The position numbers and the translations under genes are program-made. A DNA stretch of 33,554 nucleotides from Cytophagales bacterium (lineage in GTDB: Bacteria > Bacteroidota > Bacteroidia > Cytophagales > UBA9547), in contig JACMRH010000185.1 of assembly GCA_014376535.1 (NCBI GenBank), positions 1 to 33,554 of the forward strand, given 5' to 3'. Every line of letters begins with the position of its first letter. The stretch's first letter is position 1. Of this stretch, positions 26,692 through 33,554 are shown one piece after another. The notes beneath the pieces are model-generated. The model was not told where the DNA came from. It saw only the letters and a list, made by a program, of their open reading frames with translations, and did not search any database.

Positions 26692-27948
26692 ATGAAAATT
26701 AACAATATTATTAAAAAGAGATCATTTCTTTGGTCGACTTTACTATGTATTTTAGTAACAAATTATTCCAGGGCTCAAACACCCGTAGAAAGGCACGGAC
26801 AGTTAAAAGTTTCCGGCAACAGAATACTTGATAAAAATAATAACCCCGTTGTATTAAGGGGAATGTCTCTATTCTGGAGCCAGTGGATAGGAAAATATTA
26901 TAATTTTAACACAGTCAAATGGTTGCGTGATGATTGGTGCTCGAACGTAATACGAGCATCAATGGCCGTTGACCAGGGTGGATATGCTACCAGACCTTCA
27001 GAAAAAGAAAAAATAATTGCTGTTGTTGACGCTGCTATAGAGTTAGGAATATATGTAATAATTGACTTTCATATTCATGATGCGCCATTATATCAATCAC
27101 ATTCAAAGACATTTTTTGACGAAATGTCTTTGAAATACAAAGACAACCCCAACGTTTTATATGAAATTTGGAATGAGCCTTTAAACGTCTCCTGGCCTGA
27201 TGTTATTAAACCTTACAGCGAAAATATTATTGAGGTAATAAGGGCAAACGATCCAGATAACATCATTATATGTGGTACACGCAATTGGTCGCAAAGAGTT
27301 GATGAGGCTGCTATAGATCCAATACAACGTCCTAATATCGCATACACCTTACACTTCTATGCAGCAACCCACAGGCAAACCTATAGAAACTACATCACAA
27401 CAGCTATGAACAGAGGCATAGCAGTATTTGTAACTGAATATGGTACCTGTGCGGCTGATGGGAATGGCGATATCGATGAAACAGAAACAAAAACCTGGTG
27501 GGATTTTATGGAAAGAAATTTTATTAGCTATTGTAATTGGTCTGTGGCTGATAAAGTTGAAACATCTGCTGTTCTAAAGCCGAGAGCTAGTGTAAATGGT
27601 GGATGGAGTACAAATGAATTAACACTTTCCGGAAACCTGGTCAGAAATCACTTGAGATCCCTTTGTTCATTAACATTCCCAGGTGGAGGAACTGTAAACG
27701 GAATTGACGAAAGCTTAGAATCTACCAACAGAAGATTTATTCCAAATCCGTTTGAAAGCTCAACAACTCTGATAAGTAACTCAGAATTTAAATATTCTGT
27801 TTCCGATTTATATGGGGTGATCCATTTATCCGGCCATGGAAAGGGAAGTCTATCCCTTGGGGAAAACATGTATCCAGGTATATATTTTGTTAAAATTATT
27901 GAACAAAATAAAGAGACTATTTTAAAAATCCGAAAGGGCCTATTTTAA
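26692..27948 (+). CDS. Glycoside hydrolase family 5 (endoglucanase-like) with T9SS type A C-terminal sorting domain
   Basis: RGMSLFWSQW, acid/base motif YEIWNEPLN, nucleophile region VFVTEYGTC; C-terminus RRFIPNPFESSTTLISN...LGENMYPGIYFVKIIEQNKETILKIRKG. Confidence 0.92.
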   Translation: MKINNIIKKRSFLWSTLLCILVTNYSRAQTPVERHGQLKVSGNRILDKNNNPVVLRGMSLFWSQWIGKYYNFNTVKWLRDDWCSNVIRASMAVDQGGYATRPSEKEKIIAVVDAAIELGIYVIIDFHIHDAPLYQSHSKTFFDEMSLKYKDNPNVLYEIWNEPLNVSWPDVIKPYSENIIEVIRANDPDNIIICGTRNWSQRVDEAAIDPIQRPNIAYTLHFYAATHRQTYRNYITTAMNRGIAVFVTEYGTCAADGNGDIDETETKTWWDFMERNFISYCNWSVADKVETSAVLKPRASVNGGWSTNELTLSGNLVRNHLRSLCSLTFPGGGTVNGIDESLESTNRRFIPNPFESSTTLISNSEFKYSVSDLYGVIHLSGHGKGSLSLGENMYPGIYFVKIIEQNKETILKIRKGLF

Positions 27949-27963
27949 AAAAACCTGGTTTAT

Positions 27964-27991
27964 AAAGCTCAATATTACTATTGGGCTTTTT
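27964..27991 (+). terminator. Intrinsic terminator downstream of the GH5 gene
   Basis: AAAGCTCAATA-TTAC-TATTGGGCTTTTT: 11-bp stem with one G-T wobble and T-rich tail. Confidence 0.7.
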
Positions 27992-28020
27992 ATCATCTAA
28001 GCTTTCATTTCCTTTTTATT

Positions 28021-29281
28021 TTGAAATACTTTCTAAACATTCTCATTTTAACATACTATAGTTTTAGTGTAAGTGCGCAGGTTTACAATGATTTAGGAAG
28101 CGGTAGGTATATCTTCGTCCAAACAACCTACGTGTATAATCTGGATATTACGCCTACGGTTGGCAGTTCTTATATATAAACAATATTGGTTTGTTAGAAA
28201 AAATTAGTTTCAATAAAGTCACACCCATTTTAACCATCTCTGGTCTGTATTTTTGGGGATATGCTCAATTCTTCACAGGTTTTTCATTATTTAATTTGGC
28301 TTGGAAACAAAGTAACACTGATTACTATTTTCAGAGAAATGCAGGTACAGGTGCGAAATTTTATCCAATACCAGTAAAGTCGAAATATTTCAACCCTTAT
28401 ATAGGTTGTTCAATTTCAACATTCCGATACCGAAAGGACAATGCTGCAACTTTACTAATGACTGAATATCCATTTTTATTTGGTTTAACATATTCTTTTA
28501 AGAGAGGAATGCTTGAAATTGGGGGATTTATTATTATGCAAACAAGTATGAATACTATATATCAAATAATGAAAAAGTAAATCTTACAACACCTCCCTTA
28601 GCTATAAATCTTGATTTTAAGTACTTTATTGATTTCTCAATTCAAAATCAACAAAAGGACTTGAATGGTGAGAATAAAGAGATTTTTGAAAACCTTAAAT
28701 CAAGAAAACGCCTAAGTAGCTTCTTTTTCGCTGTCGGACCTGCTTACTCTTTCATCATTGGAAATTCAACTTAAAATAAAGATTTAAGACCTTATCTGGA
28801 TGACTATAAATCAACCTCTCTTTTTCCTGATCTGGGAATTGGATATTATAATTATTCTATGGATGGAGCAGTCAATATTTCCTCTCGCTTTTACGATATT
28901 TCTTTAAGTGGATTTGATGTACATCAAACAGTAAGGAGAAGTTCCTCTGCTTTAGAATTATACAAATTTTTAGGCGACTACCATGGATTTGTTCCTTTTG
29001 TCGGTCCCATCCTTTCTCATGAAACTATACATAGTTCTGAAACTGAAAAGGGAAAGAGTGTCTTTAACAATAATTCAATCTTTTTTACAGGAGGAATTAT
29101 TGCTGGTTGGGATATAAGACCAACCCGTACGGACTGGTGGAGTATCAGAACAAATATCAGATATTTCCCTTCTTTAAAGGTTCCTGCAACATCAGGAAAA
29201 CAGCTCGATATACAACAAATAGAACTTAACTTTTTACAACTTATTTTATACCCTGGCCGATTCAATGCTAATCACAAATAA
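28021..29281 (+). pseudogene. Decayed gene for an outer-membrane beta-barrel protein
   Basis: Pieces in three frames: LKYFLNILILTYYSFSVSAQVYNDLGSGRYIFVQ... (stop TAA 28177-28179); 28191-28580 (TTG start in the track); a frame change near 28540-28550 into YEYYISNNEKVNLTTPPLAINLDFKYF...SFIIGNST*; TAA at 28772-28774; then NKDLRPYLDD...PGRFNANHK to 29281. Confidence 0.7.
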
Positions 29282-29902
29282 ACAACCCGAAATACTTAAA
29301 ATACTGAGAATAAATATATTGATCTGGTGTTGTCTTGCACATGTTAAAGTTAACGTGCAATCAAAAAGTTATGATAAATACATGGAGGTCTTATGGCAAA
29401 ATATGGAGATGATGGCTGATAAAGATTATGTATTAGTATCAGATACTATGGTAGTATTTGCTCAACAAGAAATTACGAACCCTTTAATTCCAGGAAATTT
29501 GGTGATAAAATTGATAGTACTAATTCAATGTATTGTGTCAATATTAACAATACTGGCCTTGCCAACCTAGAAGGTAAACAAAGAAACGCTCAGGGCACCA
29601 TTATCAATTAATAGGTCAGTAACGATTATTTGTCCCTCGTTAACGATGCTATTATTTTTGATTAGATTTCTAAATTGCTTTGACATTTCGTCCGCTTATG
29701 TAGTTTCACACTATTTCCAAACCCTTCTGACAATTCATTTAAAATACAGGCTCCTGATGAAGGATTAGTAAAAATCTTCGATATTTCAGGCACTTTATTG
29801 GACGAAATCAAAGTCCAGAATTATTTAGTTTATGGTGAAAATCTTAAACCAGGAATCTACTTTATCAGGTATGAATCTGATAACATTTCTAAAGTAATCT
29901 AG
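29265..29902 (+). pseudogene. Decayed gene for a T9SS-secreted protein; C-terminal sorting domain still readable
   Basis: Signal-peptide-like N-terminus (29265-29570), frame change into DKIDSTNSMYCVNINNTGLANLEGKQRNAQGTIIN**VSNDYLSLVNDAIIFD*, then 29711-29902 LFPNPSDNSFKIQAPDEGLVKIFDISGTLLDEIKVQNYLVYGENLKPGIYFIRYESDNISKVI*. Confidence 0.7.
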
Positions 29903-29928
29903 TGGGTGAAGTTCTAGTTCCAAAAAAA

Positions 29929-32745
29929 TCAGCTTACCTCATCCAATAAATATAGAAGGGAAACATAATCCTTTCCAGTTGTTTCAGTCATTGCAATTTC
30001 ACAAGTTCTTCCGGTAGAGTAATAGCCGCTGCAATTATTATTTTTCACTTCGTCTGATTCTAATTTGGTGGCAGCCTTGATTAGCTCAGGGAAGAAAAAG
30101 CCCCGGTCGCCAGCCATACCGCAGCAACCAGCGTGCAGTGGGATTATAACTTTTTCTGCGCAAGCTTCTGCCACCATTTTGAGCTTGCCGTTTAGTTTCA
30201 TTTTTTCTAATGAGCAAACCGGATGTAGAGTTACAGATTCTTTTTTCTGTTTAATGGTAATTTTAGGTAAAATATAATCAGCTGTAAATTCCGTAATATC
30301 AAGGATTTTTATTTTTGATAAACGCCCTTTATTTACTTCTGAAAGGAGAGGAGATGATTGATGAAGTGTAAAGGCACAAGAAGTTACATCAGTCACTACA
30401 GGATATTTTCCCTCTTCAGAATTTACCCATAACCAGTCAATTGAGTTATTTGCTGCAATCGAAGCTGCATCAGAAAAGCCTTTGGAAGAAAATGCCTGCC
30501 CACAACAAAGACCTTTGTTTTCATTCATAACTAATTGAATGTTAGACTTTCCGCATATACTTTGTAAAGTATCAGTTAATGACATGTGATTTTTGTTGCC
30601 ACCCATCATGCGATGTATACAAGTTGTATACAAGATAATTTTATCTAATGATTCTGCTTTACTATAAACATTTGTTATTGAGGTTGTTGAAACACTGTTC
30701 AACCATTGAGGAAATGGTACATTTACAGATCTTATGAAGGAGGTTAAGTTTGCTAAAGTGTTCTTGTTTAATACTTTATTAATAAAAATACCTGAGCTTA
30801 AAAGTGTTTTCAAAAACCACTCTACAATCTTAAAATTTTGAATAACCAGTACCGCTATTTTGTTGGCAACATTAGAATGACTTTCTCTTCTTAATCTCTT
30901 CACAAGAGTTCCTGTGTTTATATCAACAGGACAGTCTGTTGCACATAAGCCATCTACCGCACATGTTTCCAGGCCATCATATTCATATTCACTTCGAACT
31001 TTTTTGCGTAAGTGCAAGGGTTGAGATAAATCTGAAATAAACCTCCGAACAACAATTCTCTTGCGGGGGGTGAGAGTTAGGTCGCGGCTTGGACATAGTC
31101 TCTCACAGAAACCACATTCTATGCATTTATCGACTTCCTCTTCAACAACAGGTAAGGTCTTAAGATTTTTAAGATGGAGCTCCCTGTCAGAAGTAATGAT
31201 CACTCCGGGGTTTAGCAAGTTTAAAGGATCAGTTACTTCCTTTAATTCTTTCATGATTGAATAAGCATCAGCACCCCATTCAGTTTCCACAAAGGGTGCC
31301 ATATTCCTACCTGTACCGTGTTCTGCTTTCAGAGAGCCATTGTACTTTTTTATGACCAATCCCACCATTTCCTCAATAAATAGAGAATACCGGGCAATGT
31401 CATCCTTCGATTCAAAAGCCTGGGTAATAACAAAATGCAGGTTTCCATCTTTAGCATGGCCAAAAATGATAGCATTTTCATATTTATGTTTCAAAAACAG
31501 AGCCTGAAGATCCTTTACAGCCTCAGCAAGATGTTCAACAGGAAAGGCTACATCTTCCAGTATAACAGTCGTTCCTTGCTTTCTAATCGCACCAACTGCA
31601 GGAAAAAGACCTTTCCTTATCTTCCAGAGCAATGCCTGCTGATAAGGTTCGTAAGTAAATTCGATGGGAGAGGAGGTGGCAAAAGAATTAAGATTAGATT
31701 GAGCATTGTTTAATACCAGCTCTAAACCTTCCTTGGTAAGTGATTGGTATTCAACAAGCAATGCTGCGGAATCTTTGGGCAAAGTAATAAGTCCAGGAGG
31801 TAAACCTTCCAGATGTTCTATTGCCCGAAGCGACGCTCTATCCATCAATTCAACAGCTTCTGCATTAGAATTGATCAAAGGAACTATTGCATTGCAGGCT
31901 TCAGAGATAGTAGAAAACAGAATGAGAGCTGTAGCCTTGAAGGGCATGTCGGGTAATGTGTCCATTACAGCCTCTGCAATAAAGGCAAGAGTACCTTCAG
32001 AGCCTATTAGCAAATGAGCAAATATGTCTAATGGTTTTTCGTAATCAATAAACGAGTTAAGAGAATAGCCAACAGTATTTTTAAGTAAATACTTGTGATT
32101 GATTTTACTTGAAAGTTCAGAAGAACTAAGAATTCTTTGCCTTAATTCTTTTAATTTATTGGAAAGAATAGGTTCTTCCAATTCAAACCGTAAATAATCT
32201 TCTGTATGTGCAGTATTAAATTCACTGCCAGAAAATAAAACGAAACATATTGATTTTATGGTGTGATAGGAATTGTTCTTTACTCCACAACACATTCCGC
32301 TGGCATTATTGGCCAAAATACCACCCATCATAGCAGATGAGATAGAAGAGGGGTCAGGACCTATTTTTCTACCGTATTTCTTAAGGGAGATATTCACCCA
32401 GGAGCCTATTGCACCTGGTGAAACTTTAACCGACTGGCCCTCATTTTCCGGGGATATCTTTCTCCAATGTTGACTGAGGTCTATTAAAATTCCATCAGTT
32501 ACAGCTTGTCCTGACAAACTGGTTCCACCGGTCCTGAAGGTTACAGGAATATTTAGTTTCTTAGAAACATTGAAAATGGCCTTTACATCTTCAATTGTTT
32601 CAGGAAGGACAATAGATTGAGGAGTAAGACGATAAAAACCTGCATCACTGGAATATGCCACCCGGTCAATTAGTCTCGACCTGATTCTTTCTGATGGAAG
32701 AATGGCTTTAAGGGCATTCTCTAAATCTTTACGCTCTTCTTTCAA
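29929..32745 (-). CDS. FAD-binding oxidase fused to Fe-S/CCG domains (D-lactate / D-2-hydroxyglutarate dehydrogenase-like)
   Basis: PCMH FAD domain (VTFRTGGTSLSGQAVTDGILIDLS, GPDPSSISSAMMGGILANNASGM), CIECGFCERLCPSRDLTLTPRKR, CAVDGLCATDCPVDINTG, and AGCCGMAGDRGF. Confidence 0.92.
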   Translation of the reverse strand: MKEERKDLENALKAILPSERIRSRLIDRVAYSSDAGFYRLTPQSIVLPETIEDVKAIFNVSKKLNIPVTFRTGGTSLSGQAVTDGILIDLSQHWRKISPENEGQSVKVSPGAIGSWVNISLKKYGRKIGPDPSSISSAMMGGILANNASGMCCGVKNNSYHTIKSICFVLFSGSEFNTAHTEDYLRFELEEPILSNKLKELRQRILSSSELSSKINHKYLLKNTVGYSLNSFIDYEKPLDIFAHLLIGSEGTLAFIAEAVMDTLPDMPFKATALILFSTISEACNAIVPLINSNAEAVELMDRASLRAIEHLEGLPPGLITLPKDSAALLVEYQSLTKEGLELVLNNAQSNLNSFATSSPIEFTYEPYQQALLWKIRKGLFPAVGAIRKQGTTVILEDVAFPVEHLAEAVKDLQALFLKHKYENAIIFGHAKDGNLHFVITQAFESKDDIARYSLFIEEMVGLVIKKYNGSLKAEHGTGRNMAPFVETEWGADAYSIMKELKEVTDPLNLLNPGVIITSDRELHLKNLKTLPVVEEEVDKCIECGFCERLCPSRDLTLTPRKRIVVRRFISDLSQPLHLRKKVRSEYEYDGLETCAVDGLCATDCPVDINTGTLVKRLRRESHSNVANKIAVLVIQNFKIVEWFLKTLLSSGIFINKVLNKNTLANLTSFIRSVNVPFPQWLNSVSTTSITNVYSKAESLDKIILYTTCIHRMMGGNKNHMSLTDTLQSICGKSNIQLVMNENKGLCCGQAFSSKGFSDAASIAANNSIDWLWVNSEEGKYPVVTDVTSCAFTLHQSSPLLSEVNKGRLSKIKILDITEFTADYILPKITIKQKKESVTLHPVCSLEKMKLNGKLKMVAEACAEKVIIPLHAGCCGMAGDRGFFFPELIKAATKLESDEVKNNNCSGYYSTGRTCEIAMTETTGKDYVSLLYLLDEVS

Positions 32746-32780
32746 TTAAAGTAAAGCTTTAAGTAAATTATAAATTAAAA

Positions 32781-33392
32781 TTAAGCTGCAATCCGTTGAA
32801 GGATCACTTTACAGGGTATTTCTGAGGTAATTACTACTCTGTGGTCTGTATGCAAGGGTACGTCAAAGTAATCACCTGAGTAAAGTTCTTTTACCTCGTT
32901 GCCATATGTGATCTCACAACTTCCTTCTATTATAAGAAGCCTTTCCATTTCATTGTGATGAACTTCTAAAGGAGCTTCATGTTCAATCCAAACTATGGCG
33001 CAAGACATGGCAGGAGTGTGGGTTAAGATTTTAATGTGGTAATCTTTGAAATCTTTAGGGATAACCATGTCATCACGTGAAAGCCATTCTTGAAAATCAG
33101 ATATTTTCGAATCCGGGCCTAATACAGGCGTAATTTTATGAGGTTCACCGCCTTGTAGTCTTTCCATGTAATCGATGCTGGCAAAGAGAAATGGTTTAAC
33201 AGTAACTCTAGGAGTTTTGTTAATGGTGCTGGACAGGTCCGTTAAAGTAGATTTGATCAGGTTAATTTCATCAAGTATTTCAGGTAAAGATATTAACAGT
33301 CTTTCAACTTCAACAGTTTCTTCCAGAGTTGTGGCTCCCAAAACGTACAAGTCAAGTATTCCAGACTCTATAATTTCCCTAATATTATCCAT
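32781..33392 (-). CDS. Cupin-domain protein resembling ChrR/anti-sigma-type regulators
   Basis: C-terminal cupin: SCAIVWIEHEAPLEVHHNEMERLLIIEGSCEITYGNEVKELYSGDYFDVPLHTDHRVVI; the N-terminal helical part LDLYVLGATTLEETVEVERLLISLPEILDEINLI resembles anti-sigma N-termini. Confidence 0.7.
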   Translation of the reverse strand: MDNIREIIESGILDLYVLGATTLEETVEVERLLISLPEILDEINLIKSTLTDLSSTINKTPRVTVKPFLFASIDYMERLQGGEPHKITPVLGPDSKISDFQEWLSRDDMVIPKDFKDYHIKILTHTPAMSCAIVWIEHEAPLEVHHNEMERLLIIEGSCEITYGNEVKELYSGDYFDVPLHTDHRVVITSEIPCKVILQRIAA

Positions 33393-33554
33393 TAAGTTTT
33401 TAATTGATTGGCTGTAAGCGGAGTATATCAGTCCAACAATGTTGCAAGATAAATAATTCCACTATAATAATGCAGATTATTTACTTGTGAGTAAATGAAG
33501 GGGCATCTCCCAAAATCCTATTTAACATAATATAAATTATAAAACAAATTCAGA

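Noticed and set aside
31706-32017. 103-aa plus-strand ORF antisense to the FAD/Fe-S gene
   Set aside because: Lies opposite a well-supported conserved CDS; no independent evidence of coding.

Overview
AT-rich Bacteroidota (Cytophagales-like) chromosome segment with no rRNA, tRNA or CRISPR array detected. The left half is mostly housekeeping or envelope genes: MiaE-like hydroxylase, OppC/DppC-type permease, GT2 glycosyltransferase, UPF0104 flippase-like protein, UDP-glucuronate-epimerase-like SDR, an ECF sigma factor interrupted by an in-frame stop, NuoI/NuoJ, a Wzi/RemB-like outer-membrane protein, an MsbA-like ABC exporter, and PLD-like, DUF72 and DCC proteins. The most interesting region is about 15.0-26.6 kb. 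It starts beside a decayed serine-recombinase gene and holds a periplasmic beta-carbonic anhydrase / SbtA bicarbonate transporter / PII (SbtB-like) operon and a CutA-like / ABC / HlyD / TolC export operon. Two paralogous TetR regulators accompany these operons. A shared 15-bp palindrome, AATAGTA-N-TACTATT, occurs at the promoter regions of both operons and both tetR genes. The ABC subunit keeps Walker A but lacks recognisable signature, catalytic Glu and H-loop His residues. To the right are a T9SS-exported GH5 glycosidase, two decayed envelope or secreted-protein genes, a FAD/Fe-S D-2-hydroxyacid-dehydrogenase-like fusion and a cupin/ChrR-like protein. All calls come from reading the sequence and from family knowledge; no searches were run.
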